A stretch of DNA of 57,887 nucleotides from Pseudarthrobacter oxydans. Its GTDB lineage: Bacteria; Actinomycetota; Actinomycetes; Actinomycetales; Micrococcaceae. The stretch spans positions 1 through 57,887 of the forward strand of contig NZ_JAUSSN010000016.1 in the NCBI RefSeq assembly GCF_030812335.1. The letters run 5' to 3'. Positions 1 to 8,617 of the stretch are shown here, piece after piece. The translations under genes and the position numbers were made by a program. Under the pieces are notes generated by a model. It did no database searches and was not told the DNA's origin. It saw only the letters and a list, made by a program, of their open reading frames with translations. The number at the start of each line of letters is the position of its first letter. Position 1 is the first letter of the stretch.

Positions 1-146
1 CCGCGCCACTGGTGGTTGTGGGCTCCGGCGGTGTGCTGGCAGACCAGGGGCTGGCCCTGGCCGTTTTCGAGATAGAAAACCTTGTATTCAAGGCCGTCCA
101 CGTCGACGGTGACGTAGTGGCCAGTGACGGGGGAAATTTTGCTCAT
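1..146 (-). CDS. Alpha/beta hydrolase, N-terminal fragment (runs off the left edge)
   Basis: Only the first 48 or so codons lie in the window. The ATG at 144-146 (reverse strand) opens a reading frame with no stop up to the edge. The start of the protein (MSKISPVTGHYVTVDVDG, followed by a strand reading YKVFYLENGQGQPLVCQHTA) has the layout of an alpha/beta hydrolase: a beta hairpin, then a PLVCQHTAGA segment where the oxyanion-hole HG motif normally sits. The nucleophile elbow is beyond the edge, so the catalytic class cannot be seen. It lies 18 bp downstream of the SCP2-like gene on the same strand and is probably co-transcribed with it, under the divergent LysR gene. Confidence 0.6.
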   Translation of the reverse strand, partial: MSKISPVTGHYVTVDVDGLEYKVFYLENGQGQPLVCQHTAGAHNHQWR

Positions 147-164
147 ATCAGGAACTCCTATGGT

Positions 165-572
165 CTAGACGGGTGCGCCGGTAGAGCGCAGCAGTTCGAT
201 CTGGCGTGTGATGCAGCGCAGGTTCTGCATCAGAACCAGGACTTCGCCCTCCAGCTTCATGTCGCGTTGGAAAGTGGCGGCCCAGATGCCGTGGTACATG
301 GGAGCCGGGACGGGCTTGCCGAATTCACCCCACGTGTGGGCGCTGGCCCGGATGGCGAACTGGTAGGGAACCTCAATGGGTCCCGGGTCTACGGAAATCT
401 GGGCGATGGTGCCCGACACGACCCGGACAACAAAGGTGTGCGCCTCCATGTCCAGCAGGTAGGAGCAGGTGAAGTACTTTCCGTGAGCTTGGATTTCCGG
501 GTCCCGGTTGTTGGCCTCGGTGAAGCTCTGAACCCAGGATTCTACAGAAGGGGCACGTGTGGCGACCGTCAT
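165..572 (-). CDS. SCP2 sterol-binding-like small protein
   Basis: A 135-residue protein. I start it at the ATG at 572 because GAGAGGAAC lies just upstream; the open frame extends further to 803, but that part crosses the operator and the divergent gene and does not look like protein. The sequence alternates beta strands (YFTCSYLLDMEAHTFVVRV, then VPYQFAIRASAHTWGEF) and ends in a helix with LEGEVLVLMQNLRCITRQIELL, which resembles the SCP2/sterol-carrier fold used to bind hydrophobic ligands. It has no signal peptide. It heads a two-gene minus-strand unit with an alpha/beta hydrolase and is divergent from a LysR regulator, which suggests a role in catabolism of a hydrophobic or aromatic compound. 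The family call rests on pattern recognition only. Confidence 0.5.
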   Translation of the reverse strand: MTVATRAPSVESWVQSFTEANNRDPEIQAHGKYFTCSYLLDMEAHTFVVRVVSGTIAQISVDPGPIEVPYQFAIRASAHTWGEFGKPVPAPMYHGIWAATFQRDMKLEGEVLVLMQNLRCITRQIELLRSTGAPV

Positions 573-737
573 GTCGTTGTTCCTCTCGTTGGTCTCGCTG
601 AGGGTCGGACTTCTCTGCCCGAGCCTCGAAAGCGGGGTTCCTGGAGTGCCTTTGGCGGCTGTCTCCGTTGGCAACCCTTCGCTGTTTCCATTGCAGCCCC
701 CGTGACCCCGAACGGTCCAATACCTGTGCCCTATCCA

Positions 738-758
738 CCAATAGGCCGAAACTATTGG
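738..758. promoter_or_regulatory. LysR-type operator in divergent promoter region
   Basis: Perfect inverted repeat CCAATAG-N7-CTATTGG (arms 738-744 and 752-758). It fits the LysR-type rule of T-N11-A within an interrupted dyad. It lies 33 bp before the LysR start at 791 and 166 bp before the SCP2-like start at 572, as expected for an autoregulator that also activates the divergent unit. A partial extra half-site, TCCAATA, lies about 20 bp to the left (near 717-723). Confidence 0.7.
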
Positions 759-790
759 ACCCCGATTGTGGCGGAGCTTACAGTTGAACG

Positions 791-1753
791 ATGCAGCAGC
801 CACAGCTAGACCTGCGCGTCCTGCAGTACTTCGTCGCCGTTGCGGAGGAATTGCACTTTGGTCGAGCCGCTGCGCGGCTCCATATCGCGCAGCCGTCCCT
901 CAGCGTCCAAATACGGAAGCTTGAACACTCGCTGGGGACTCCCCTGTTGATCCGGACCAGCCGAAGCGTCTCCCTGACCAGCGCAGGGGATGTCCTGTTG
1001 GGTGAAGCTAAGCGCCTTTTATCCGCCGCGGAGCGCGCCGTTTCGTTGACGCGTGAGGTCGCCAGCGGCGTGCGGGGCACCCTGATAGTCGGCTTTCAGG
1101 CCAACGCGGCGGCTGAACTGACCCCGCGGATCCTCGCCGCGTTCAAGAACAACCACCCGGAAATTCACGTCCAGATGAGGTCCTTCGATTTCGCCGACCC
1201 AACAGCGGGTCTTGCCGACGGAAGCGCTGACGTGGCATTTGTGCGGCCGCCCCTGCCGGCGGCTGACTGGCTCGCCATGGAGACACTGTTCATTGAGCCG
1301 CGGGTCCTTGTAGTTGCCAGCAGTTCCCGCTTTGCCGGTCTGTCCGAGGTCTCGGTGGAACAGGTCGTTGATGAGTCCTTCGTCGCCCGCAAGGCTCCGG
1401 ATAAGTGGCGGGATTTCTGGCTCGCAACCCAGGCGCGCGGCGGGCAGCCGGTCCGTCTGGGCACTCAGGTAGCCACCGTCGACGAGTGTTTCGAAGCCAT
1501 CATGGGTGAGCGGGGCATTGCCTTCACTCAGGCCTCGACCCAACGTTTCTATGACCGTCCGGGGCTGTCTTTCATCCCGGTCAGAGACGTCCCGCCCTCT
1601 CCGCTGTCGATTGCATGGCGCACTGACGTCAATGACGGGTTGGCGCGCGAGTTCGTGGAGACGGCCCGGACCTTGGCCTCCTTCGGAGGCGTACCAAACC
1701 TCGTCGACTCCCCTCTTCCTGCCTCGCTATCCTCTTCGCTCCAGTCCAATTAG
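791..1753 (+). CDS. LysR-family transcriptional regulator
   Basis: A 320-residue LysR-type regulator of normal length. Residues about 5-65 form the winged HTH (LRVLQYFVAVAEELHFGRAA, then ARLHIAQPSLSVQIRKLEHS and the wing), and residues about 90-300 form the periplasmic-binding-like effector domain (GTLIVGFQANAAAELTPRIL and onward). It is divergent from the SCP2-like/hydrolase unit with a palindromic LysR box between them, so it probably controls that unit in response to a small aromatic or acid intermediate. The effector cannot be told from sequence. It is convergent with the thioredoxin gene, with about 100 bp between the stops. Confidence 0.9.
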   Translation: MQQPQLDLRVLQYFVAVAEELHFGRAAARLHIAQPSLSVQIRKLEHSLGTPLLIRTSRSVSLTSAGDVLLGEAKRLLSAAERAVSLTREVASGVRGTLIVGFQANAAAELTPRILAAFKNNHPEIHVQMRSFDFADPTAGLADGSADVAFVRPPLPAADWLAMETLFIEPRVLVVASSSRFAGLSEVSVEQVVDESFVARKAPDKWRDFWLATQARGGQPVRLGTQVATVDECFEAIMGERGIAFTQASTQRFYDRPGLSFIPVRDVPPSPLSIAWRTDVNDGLAREFVETARTLASFGGVPNLVDSPLPASLSSSLQSN

Positions 1754-1852
1754 CTACACAGACGATCGCAGTGCAGCCAAGAAATGCCGCCGATATCTTC
1801 TCTGGTGTAAGGGTTGCCCGCCGAGGCACCGACTGAGGGGCTTGCTGTTGGG

Positions 1853-2281
1853 CTACTTCGTGAGGGCCCCCTCCAACCAGGACCTCAGCACCGGCGCGGG
1901 AGCCGCGCCGGCCTGCCTCGCGACGATCTTGCCGTCGACGATGACCAGCAACGTTGGCACTGCCTGAATGGCGAATCGGGCGGAGAGCTGCGGCGAGTGG
2001 TCCACATCGACCTTCACAAGTTTGATCTGCCCCGCGCGTTCGTGTGCCAACTGGTCCAGCACGGGGCTCACCATCCGGCAGGGTCCGCACCACACCGCCC
2101 AAAAGTCCACCAGCACCGGAACGCCGGACCGTTCGGCGATCTCGCCGAAGTCGTCGTCGCCCGCTTCAACCACCCAGGGAAGCTCCCGGTGGCAACTCCC
2201 GCAGCGTGGCCGGCCCTCGGCGACAGCCGGAACGCGGTTGGACTTGCCGCAATGGGGACATTTGATGATGGCCTTGTTCAT
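1853..2281 (-). CDS. trxC: Thioredoxin with N-terminal zinc ribbon (thioredoxin 2 type)
   Basis: A 142-residue thioredoxin. The N-terminus has two CxxC pairs (CPHCGK near residue 8 and CGSCHRELPW near residue 27), as in the zinc-binding Trx2/TrxC subgroup. The thioredoxin fold follows with the active site WCGPC and the cis-proline segment VPTLLV. It reduces disulfides in the cytosol; TrxC-type proteins are linked to oxidative stress. It is the last gene of the dnaK operon, and its start overlaps the clpB stop by 4 bp (ATGA), so it is translated together with the chaperones. The C-terminus (LRSWLEGALTK) is complete. Confidence 0.93.
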   Translation of the reverse strand: MNKAIIKCPHCGKSNRVPAVAEGRPRCGSCHRELPWVVEAGDDDFGEIAERSGVPVLVDFWAVWCGPCRMVSPVLDQLAHERAGQIKLVKVDVDHSPQLSARFAIQAVPTLLVIVDGKIVARQAGAAPAPVLRSWLEGALTK

Positions 2282-4914
2282 GCGGTTCCGGCCTCTTCCA
2301 TTTCCCTAGTGGTGTAGTCAACCAAGAGCTCACCGTCGGCTGCTGTCACCGTCACGACTCCCCCCTCGGCGATGCTGCCGCGCAGGAGGGCCCGGCCCAC
2401 CTCCGTTTCCACTACACGGGAGATAAAGCGGCGCAGGGGTCGGGCTCCGTAGATCGGATCGAAGCCACGTTCGGCAATCAGCAGGCGCGCCTCCTCGGTC
2501 AGGTGCAGTTCGACCTGCTGCTCGGCCAGACGCTGCCGCAGCTGTTCGAACTGCAGGTCCACAATGCGTTCGATCTGCGGCAGGCCGAGAGGCGAAAACA
2601 GCACGATATCGTCCACACGGTTCAGGAACTCGGGGCGGAAGTGGCCCCGCAGCTCGCCCATCACCAGGCTCCGTGCCTGCTCGGTGATCGTTCCGCCTTC
2701 GGTGGAACCCTCAAGGAGATATTGGGAACCTATGTTAGAGGTCATGATGATCACGGTATTGCGGAAATCAACGGTTCGGCCCTGCGAGTCCGTAACCCTG
2801 CCGTCGTCCAGGACCTGCAAAAGTGTGTTGAAGATATCCGGGTGGGCCTTTTCCACCTCATCGAAAAGCACCACCGAGTACGGCTTGCGGCGTACGGCCT
2901 CGGTGAGCTGGCCACCCTCGTCGTAGCCGATATAGCCCGGAGGGGCACCCAATAGCCGGCTCACGGTGTGGCGCTCCTGGTACTCACTCATGTCCAGCCG
3001 AATCATTGCGTTCTCGCTGTCGAAGAGCGCCGCAGCCAGAGCCTTGGCAAGCTCGGTCTTCCCGACGCCGGTCGGGCCGAGGAAGATGAAGGAGCCGATG
3101 GGCCGGCGGGGATCCCGGATACCGGAGCGGGCGCGGATGATGGCGTCCGTCACCGCGCTAATCGCTTCCTCCTGCCCCACGACGCGGGCGCGCAGGATTT
3201 CGTCCAGGTGCAGGACTTTTTCACGTTCGCCCTGCTTCAGCCGTGCGACCGGTATGCCTGTCCAGGCCGCGACAATGTCGGCGATCTCGTCTTCCGTCAC
3301 CACCTCGCGGAGCAGGCGTTTTTCACCCTGCTTCGCGGTCAGCCGTTCCTCCTCGGCGGCCAGCCGCCGTTCGAGGTCACCAAGTCGGCCGTAGCGTAGC
3401 TCCGCCGCCCGGTTGAGGTCGTAGTTCCGCTCGGCTTCCTCAGCCTCCAGCCGCGCCCGCTCCAGTTCACTCCGGATTTCCTGCAGCTTGTGGATCGCCT
3501 GGCGCTCGGCTTCCCATTGGGCCCTTTTCGCGTCGGCCTCGGCGCGCAGATCCGCCAATTCACGCCTCAGCTCCTCGAGCCGGATCTTGCTGGCCGGATC
3601 GGTCTCCTTGGAGAGTGCCGCCTCTTCGATTTCGAGCCGCGTGACCTTTCGGGTGAGCTCATCCAGTTCCGCCGGCATCGAATCAATTTCCGTCCGCAGC
3701 CGGGCGCACGCTTCGTCCACGAGGTCAATGGCCTTGTCCGGAAGAAACCGGTCTGTGATGTACCGGTGGGAGAGGGTGGCCGCGGCCACGAGAGCACTAT
3801 CCTGGATCCGTACGCCGTGGAAGACTTCAAGCCGCTCCCGCAAGCCGCGCAGGATGGAAATGGCGTCCTCCACGTCGGGTTCCTCAACCAGGACCGGCTG
3901 GAAGCGGCGTTCCAAAGCCGCATCCGACTCAATGTGTTTGCGGTATTCGTCGAGGGTGGTGGCGCCGATCATGTGCAGCTCCCCGCGGGCCAGCATTGGC
4001 TTCAGCATGTTACCGGCGTCCATCGACCCCTCGGACGCGCCTGCCCCGACGACGGTGTGCAGCTCGTCCACGAAGAGCAGGATCCGGCCTTCTGCCGCCA
4101 GCACCTCGGCCAGCACCGCCTTCAGCCGCTCCTCGAACTCGCCGCGGTACTTGGCACCGGCCACAAGCGAGCTCAAATCGAGCGAGAAAATGGTCTTGTT
4201 CTTCAGGCCTTCCGGCACATCCTGCCGGACGATCCGCTGGGCCAGTCCCTCCACAATGGCGGTTTTGCCGACTCCCGGCTCGCCGATCAGCACCGGATTG
4301 TTTTTGGTCTTGCGCGAAAGTATCTGGACGACCCGCCGGATTTCCGCGTCGCGGCCGATGACCGGATCCAGCTTTCCGGAGCGGGCGTCCGCCACCAGAT
4401 CGCGGCCGTACTTCTCCAGCGCCTCGTAGGTCTGCTCCGGCGTTGCCGAGGTGACGCGCTGGTTTCCCCTGACCTGGGTCAGGACCGAGAGGAACGCCTC
4501 GCGGGTGATGCCGTGCTCGGCCAGCACCTTGCCGGCCGCCGTGGACCGGCCCTCCTCGGCCAGCGCGACCAGCAGGTGTTCCACCGAGACGTACTCGTCT
4601 TTGAGCCGTTTGGCTTCACGTTCAGCGGCATCGAGGAGTGTGCCGAGCCTGCGGCTCACGTACACCTGCCCTGGCGCTGCCCCCGGGCCGGTGACCTTCG
4701 GCTTCCGCCGCAGCGCGGTCTCGACCGCCCTGTTCAGCTCGTCCACGTCAACCTGCATGCCCACCAGTAGCCGCGGAACGAGGCCACCCTCCTGCTCCAG
4801 CAGGGCCGCCAGCAGATGCTCGCCGTCGGTCTCGGTATGGCCGTGTTGCTGGGCGATCCGCTGGGCCCCTGCCAAGGCCTCCTGCGACTTCTGGGTCAAA
4901 CTCTCCATATTCAT
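2278..4914 (-). CDS. clpB: ClpB-type Hsp100 disaggregase
   Basis: An 878-residue protein with full ClpB architecture: Clp-N domain (residues about 1-145), AAA+ 1 with Walker A GEPGVGKT, a long charged coiled-coil middle domain (residues about 410-520, starting near LEELRRELADLRAEADAKRA), AAA+ 2 with Walker A GPTGVGKT, and the small C-terminal domain. The long M domain is the ClpB hallmark for cooperation with DnaK. The region after sensor 1 (TSNIGSQYLLEGSTEGG) has no GF motif, so no ClpP-docking loop is visible. It overlaps cbpM by 4 bp on one side and trx by 4 bp on the other, so the bichaperone partners are made from one mRNA. Confidence 0.96.
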   Translation of the reverse strand: MNMESLTQKSQEALAGAQRIAQQHGHTETDGEHLLAALLEQEGGLVPRLLVGMQVDVDELNRAVETALRRKPKVTGPGAAPGQVYVSRRLGTLLDAAEREAKRLKDEYVSVEHLLVALAEEGRSTAAGKVLAEHGITREAFLSVLTQVRGNQRVTSATPEQTYEALEKYGRDLVADARSGKLDPVIGRDAEIRRVVQILSRKTKNNPVLIGEPGVGKTAIVEGLAQRIVRQDVPEGLKNKTIFSLDLSSLVAGAKYRGEFEERLKAVLAEVLAAEGRILLFVDELHTVVGAGASEGSMDAGNMLKPMLARGELHMIGATTLDEYRKHIESDAALERRFQPVLVEEPDVEDAISILRGLRERLEVFHGVRIQDSALVAAATLSHRYITDRFLPDKAIDLVDEACARLRTEIDSMPAELDELTRKVTRLEIEEAALSKETDPASKIRLEELRRELADLRAEADAKRAQWEAERQAIHKLQEIRSELERARLEAEEAERNYDLNRAAELRYGRLGDLERRLAAEEERLTAKQGEKRLLREVVTEDEIADIVAAWTGIPVARLKQGEREKVLHLDEILRARVVGQEEAISAVTDAIIRARSGIRDPRRPIGSFIFLGPTGVGKTELAKALAAALFDSENAMIRLDMSEYQERHTVSRLLGAPPGYIGYDEGGQLTEAVRRKPYSVVLFDEVEKAHPDIFNTLLQVLDDGRVTDSQGRTVDFRNTVIIMTSNIGSQYLLEGSTEGGTITEQARSLVMGELRGHFRPEFLNRVDDIVLFSPLGLPQIERIVDLQFEQLRQRLAEQQVELHLTEEARLLIAERGFDPIYGARPLRRFISRVVETEVGRALLRGSIAEGGVVTVTAADGELLVDYTTREMEEAGTA

Positions 4915-5228
4915 CGCGAAGTAGTCCTTTCCACTTGCGTGATTTCAACCAAACGTCGTTCCAGCGCGTCCACCCGCGCCAGCAAGTCCAGTACCAGCGG
5001 GATTGCCGCATAGTTCAGCGCCAGCTCCGAATGCAGCCGCACGACGCGCGCTATCAGTTCCGGGGCCCGCGGACTGAACCAGGGGCCGCCCGGAGCATCG
5101 CCACCGAGCGGCCGAATCAGATCCAGCTCTACGAACCGCCTGACGACGTCGGGGTGGACACCGCTGCTGCGCGCCACCGCCTCGAGATTCAGACGCCACG
5201 GATAGGCGAGCGGATATTCTCGGCTCAT
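4911..5228 (-). CDS. cbpM: Chaperone modulator CbpM (MerR-like)
   Basis: A 105-residue small protein. The MerR-like N-terminal HTH half is recognisable (LEAVARSSGVHPDVVRRFVE, then LDLIRPLGGD), followed by a helical segment ending in LDLLARVDALERRLVEI. This is the CbpM/YbgE-type modulator that binds the J domain of CbpA-like DnaJ proteins. It starts inside the dnaJ stop (4-bp overlap) and its stop overlaps the clpB start. HspR repressors are also MerR-like and sit in this operon position in actinobacteria, but this protein is shorter and lacks the usual HspR segment RQYDRLGL, so CbpM is preferred. Confidence 0.8.
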   Translation of the reverse strand: MSREYPLAYPWRLNLEAVARSSGVHPDVVRRFVELDLIRPLGGDAPGGPWFSPRAPELIARVVRLHSELALNYAAIPLVLDLLARVDALERRLVEITQVERTTSR

Positions 5229-6172
5229 AGAAGCCCCTCCCTAGGGTGAAAGTCGGACGCGGCGGCAAGCTGCTCGTATAGCTTGCGGACCTCGGTGCTC
5301 AGCCGCGGGGGCACCATGACGCGGATCTCCGCGTAGAGGTTCCCCGGCTGGCCCTTCGGGTCGGGCAGGCCCTGGCCGCGAAGCCGAAGTCTGCGCCCGC
5401 TGGAAGACCCTTCGGGAACGGTGATGGTGACCGGTCCAGCAGGCGCGTTGACCTTGATCTTGGCCCCGAGAGCGGCTTCCGACGGCGTGACGGGAAGGTC
5501 GAAGTGAATGTCCCGGCCCTTGACCCGGTATCTGGCGTCCGGCTGGATGCGGACGGTCAGGAATAGATCCCCCGGCGAACCCCCGTCGCGGCCCGCCGCG
5601 CCCTCCCCCGCGAGGCGGATGCGCTGACCGTCCAGCACACCGGGGGGCACGTCAACGTCATAGTTCCGAGTTTCGCCACCCGGCTGGGCCAGGCGGACGG
5701 TGCGCCGGCCGCCACGGATCGCTTCTTCGAGGGTCAACAGAAGCTCGGCTTCGTGGTCCACCCCCTGAACCGAACCTGCTGCCTGCTGACGGAACCAGCC
5801 ACCGAGCAGATCCTCCCAGTCGACGTCGCCTCCCATGTCGACGTGCGCGTTGCCGTAGGCGCCGCGTCCCGGGCCCGGCCGGGGGCCGGGGCGCGGCCCG
5901 CCGGAACCCCGCCGCGTGCCGCCGCTCCCCGGGCCAGCGCCGCTGCCGGCGTACTGCCGGTAGTCGGCGCCGAACCGGTCATAGCGCGCCCTGGTTTCGG
6001 GATCTGACAAGGTATCGTAGGCCTCACCGATCTCCTTGAACTTGTCGCCAGCATCCGGCTCCCGGTTGACGTCCGGATGGTATTTTCTTGCCAGTTTGCG
6101 GTAGGCGCGCTGAATTTCGTCAGGCTTCGCCGTCCGCGGGACGCCGAGAGCTGAGTAGTGATCCTTAGCCAC
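5225..6172 (-). CDS. DnaJ-family co-chaperone, CbpA type (no zinc finger)
   Basis: A 315-residue J protein. Residues about 1-70 are a J domain with the HPD motif (RKYHPDVNREPDAGDKFKEI); residues about 75-130 are Gly/Arg/Pro rich; the rest is the two-barrel peptide-binding C-terminal region (from VDHEAELLLTLEEAIRGG to the end). The four CxxCxGxG repeats of classical DnaJ are absent, so it is the CbpA/DnaJ type II form, which fits the CbpM gene immediately downstream. It stimulates DnaK ATPase and delivers unfolded clients. It overlaps grpE by 8 bp. The genome probably has a housekeeping DnaJ elsewhere. Confidence 0.93.
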   Translation of the reverse strand: MAKDHYSALGVPRTAKPDEIQRAYRKLARKYHPDVNREPDAGDKFKEIGEAYDTLSDPETRARYDRFGADYRQYAGSGAGPGSGGTRRGSGGPRPGPRPGPGRGAYGNAHVDMGGDVDWEDLLGGWFRQQAAGSVQGVDHEAELLLTLEEAIRGGRRTVRLAQPGGETRNYDVDVPPGVLDGQRIRLAGEGAAGRDGGSPGDLFLTVRIQPDARYRVKGRDIHFDLPVTPSEAALGAKIKVNAPAGPVTITVPEGSSSGRRLRLRGQGLPDPKGQPGNLYAEIRVMVPPRLSTEVRKLYEQLAAASDFHPREGLL

Positions 6173-6710
6173 GGTCCGGGGTCACCGCCCGGCTCACAAC
6201 GACGGCGGCTGGCCGGAGGATGGTGTCCGTGCCGCCGTAGCCCGGACGCAGTACGGTCAGCACAGTCCCGGGGGGAACCCCGTCCGTTTCCGACACACTG
6301 ACCACCTCGTGGATCCGTGGGTCGAAGGGGACATTCTCGGCGTCAATCCGCGGATAGCCCAGGCGGGCCAGGGTATCGATGGCCTGGGATCGTATAGCGG
6401 CTATGCCCTCCACGAGCGGATCCTGCGCACCCGCTGGTGCGTGGGCCAGGGCCAGTTCCAGGTTGTCCAGGACGGGCAGCCACGCCAAAGAAACCGCTGC
6501 GCGCTCCTGTGCCCTTAGCTGTGCGCCGTCCCGGGTGGCGCGCTTTCGAACGTTGTCTGCGTCAGCCAGCGCACGGCGCCACTGGTCCTCCATCTTGGCC
6601 AGCGCGTCCGCCTGCGCAGCCGCCTCGGTTTCCCTTTCCTTGGGTGCGGCGGCCTCTGCCTCGTCATTTCTTGATTGGGCCTGGCCAGCCGGCCCTGCCT
6701 GGTCGCTCAT
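6165..6710 (-). CDS. grpE: GrpE nucleotide exchange factor
   Basis: A 181-residue GrpE. A charged, Ala-rich coiled coil opens the protein, followed by the conserved helix with RRALADADNVRKRATRD and the beta-wing region ending in VLTVLRPGYGG and LRPAAVVVSR. It releases ADP from DnaK. It is somewhat shorter than many actinobacterial GrpE proteins, which carry longer acidic tails. It lies 8 bp downstream of dnaK, and its end overlaps the dnaJ start. The divergence of its ends from textbook GrpE fits a second, specialised chaperone set. Confidence 0.92.
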   Translation of the reverse strand: MSDQAGPAGQAQSRNDEAEAAAPKERETEAAAQADALAKMEDQWRRALADADNVRKRATRDGAQLRAQERAAVSLAWLPVLDNLELALAHAPAGAQDPLVEGIAAIRSQAIDTLARLGYPRIDAENVPFDPRIHEVVSVSETDGVPPGTVLTVLRPGYGGTDTILRPAAVVVSRAVTPDRG

Positions 6711-6718
6711 GGCCGTTC

Positions 6719-8617
6719 CTAGCCACGATCGAATTCTGCATCGACGATGTCATCCTCGTCTACATCGTCGGACGCTCCGGGCTGTGGTGCGGAACCCTGG
6801 CCGGCCCCTGCAGTGGCCGCGGAGGCAGCGGAGGCACTCAGCGCCGACTGCAGCTGCTGAAGCTCGGAGATCAGCTCCCTCGCGGTGCCAACATCTGCCT
6901 GGTTGCTGACGGCGTCGCGAGCCTGGCCAACCAGCAGTTCCGCTCGGGCCTTGTCATGCACCGGGACTGCGCCACCAAGCTCATTGACGGCCCGCTCAAC
7001 GCGGTATGCCACCGCATCGAGTTCGTTGAGGGTGTCAATCCGCTCCCGGTTCTGCAGGTCCTCGCTTCTGTGGGACTCAGCCTCGGCAATCATGCGCTCG
7101 ACTTCCTTGGCGTCGAGGTTGGAGCCTTCGCTGATGGTGATGCCCTGCTCCTTACCTGTGTCCTTGTCGCGGGCGGTGACGTTCAGGATGCCGTTGGCGT
7201 CCACATCGAACGTGACCTCGACCTGCGGTTCTCCGCGAGGCGCCGGCCGGATGTCGGTCAGCTGGAACCGGCCCAGCACCCGGTTGTCCGCCGCCAGTTC
7301 CCGCTCCCCCTGCAAGGCCACGACGTCGACGGCGGGCTGGTTGTCCTCCGCTGTGGAGAAGACCTCACTGCGCCGAGCGGGGATGGTCGTGTTGCGTTCG
7401 ATGATCTTGGTCATGACGCCGCCGCGGGTTTCAACACCCAGGGAAAGCGGCACAACGTCCAGCAGCAGGACATCGGAGACCTCGCCCTTGAGCACGCCGG
7501 CCTGGATCGCCGCACCGATTGCCACGACTTCGTCCGGATTGACGCTCATATTCGGCTCTTTGCCGCCCGTCAGCCGCCGCACGAGGCTCTGAACCGCAGG
7601 AATGCGGGTGGAGCCGCCCACCAGAATCACTTCGTCGATGTCATTGGCGGTGACTTTGGCGTCCGTCATCGCCTGCTGCACCGGCCCCATCGTGCGCTCG
7701 ACGAGGTCGTGGGTGAGGTCCTCGAAGACGGACCGCCGGATGGTGCTCGTCAGGTGCTTGGGGCCCGTCGCGTCGGCCGTAATAAAGGGAAGATTGACCT
7801 GCGTCTGGGTGACAGAACTGAGCTCAACCTTGGCCTTCTCGGCCGCCTCGAAAAGGCGCTGCAACGCCTGGGCGTCCGACCGGAGGTCGATGCCCGCCTC
7901 CTTCTGGAATTCATCGGCCAGATAGTCGACCAGACGGCGGTCAAAGTCGTCGCCACCGAGGTGTGAGTCGCCCGCGGTCGAGCGGACCTCCACAACCCCG
8001 TCCCCCACGTCCAGCAGACTCACATCAAATGTTCCGCCGCCAAGGTCGAAAACCAACACCGTCTCATGCTTACGCTTGTCAATGCCGTAGGCCAGGGCCG
8101 CTGCAGTAGGTTCGTTGATGATGCGCAGGACTTCCAGTCCGGCAATCTTGCCTGCGTCCTTGGTCGCGGTGCGCTGTGCATCGTTAAAGTACGCGGGAAC
8201 CGTAATGACGGCCTCCGTCACCTTTTCGCCCAGCTGCTTCGCGGCGTCGTCCACCAGCTTGCGGAGAACGAGCGCACTCACCTCTTCGGGTGCGACCTTC
8301 TTGCCTTGAACGTGAAAACGCGCCACGCCGTTGTCGTCCTCTACGACGTCGAAACTCACGGCTTTGGCCTCATCTGTAATCTCGTCATAGTGCCGGCCGA
8401 TAAACCGCTTGGCCGACGTGATGGTTCCCTTGGGGTTGAGAATCGACTGCCGGCGGGCCAGTTGCCCCACAAGCCGTTCCCCGGTGTCCGTGTACGCCAC
8501 AACTGACGGAGTGGTCCGGGCTCCTTCCGCGTTGGGTATGACGCGTGCTTCCCCACCTTCCCAGACCGCGATCACCGAGTTGGTTGTTCCGAGATCAATT
8601 CCTACTGCTTTGGCCAT
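6719..8617 (-). CDS. dnaK: Hsp70 chaperone DnaK
   Basis: A 632-residue Hsp70 and the first gene of the minus-strand chaperone operon. The nucleotide-binding domain starts GIDLGTTNSVIAVWEGGEAR and contains the phosphate-2 motif LVFDLGGGTFDVSLLDVGDG. The interdomain linker is VLLLDVVPLSLGVET. The substrate-binding domain follows, and the tail is acidic (DDVDEDDIVDAEFD), as in actinobacterial DnaK. The start is the ATG at 8617, with GACCGGAGTGAG upstream. It binds exposed hydrophobic peptides in an ATP-driven cycle with the DnaJ and GrpE of the same operon. No CIRCE element and no properly arranged HAIR element was found in the leader. Confidence 0.97.
   Translation of the reverse strand: MAKAVGIDLGTTNSVIAVWEGGEARVIPNAEGARTTPSVVAYTDTGERLVGQLARRQSILNPKGTITSAKRFIGRHYDEITDEAKAVSFDVVEDDNGVARFHVQGKKVAPEEVSALVLRKLVDDAAKQLGEKVTEAVITVPAYFNDAQRTATKDAGKIAGLEVLRIINEPTAAALAYGIDKRKHETVLVFDLGGGTFDVSLLDVGDGVVEVRSTAGDSHLGGDDFDRRLVDYLADEFQKEAGIDLRSDAQALQRLFEAAEKAKVELSSVTQTQVNLPFITADATGPKHLTSTIRRSVFEDLTHDLVERTMGPVQQAMTDAKVTANDIDEVILVGGSTRIPAVQSLVRRLTGGKEPNMSVNPDEVVAIGAAIQAGVLKGEVSDVLLLDVVPLSLGVETRGGVMTKIIERNTTIPARRSEVFSTAEDNQPAVDVVALQGERELAADNRVLGRFQLTDIRPAPRGEPQVEVTFDVDANGILNVTARDKDTGKEQGITISEGSNLDAKEVERMIAEAESHRSEDLQNRERIDTLNELDAVAYRVERAVNELGGAVPVHDKARAELLVGQARDAVSNQADVGTARELISELQQLQSALSASAASAATAGAGQGSAPQPGASDDVDEDDIVDAEFDRG

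Noticed and set aside
3488..4770. Long antisense frames over clpB (313 and 426 codons)
   Set aside because: They mirror the codon bias of clpB on the other strand and have no family motifs or ribosome sites.
4911..5228. HspR repressor
   Set aside because: Operon position fits, but the protein is short and lacks the HspR helix; it matches CbpM better.
6437..7966. A 509-codon plus-strand frame over grpE and dnaK
   Set aside because: Shadow of the strongly biased dnaK gene; no recognisable domain and no start context.
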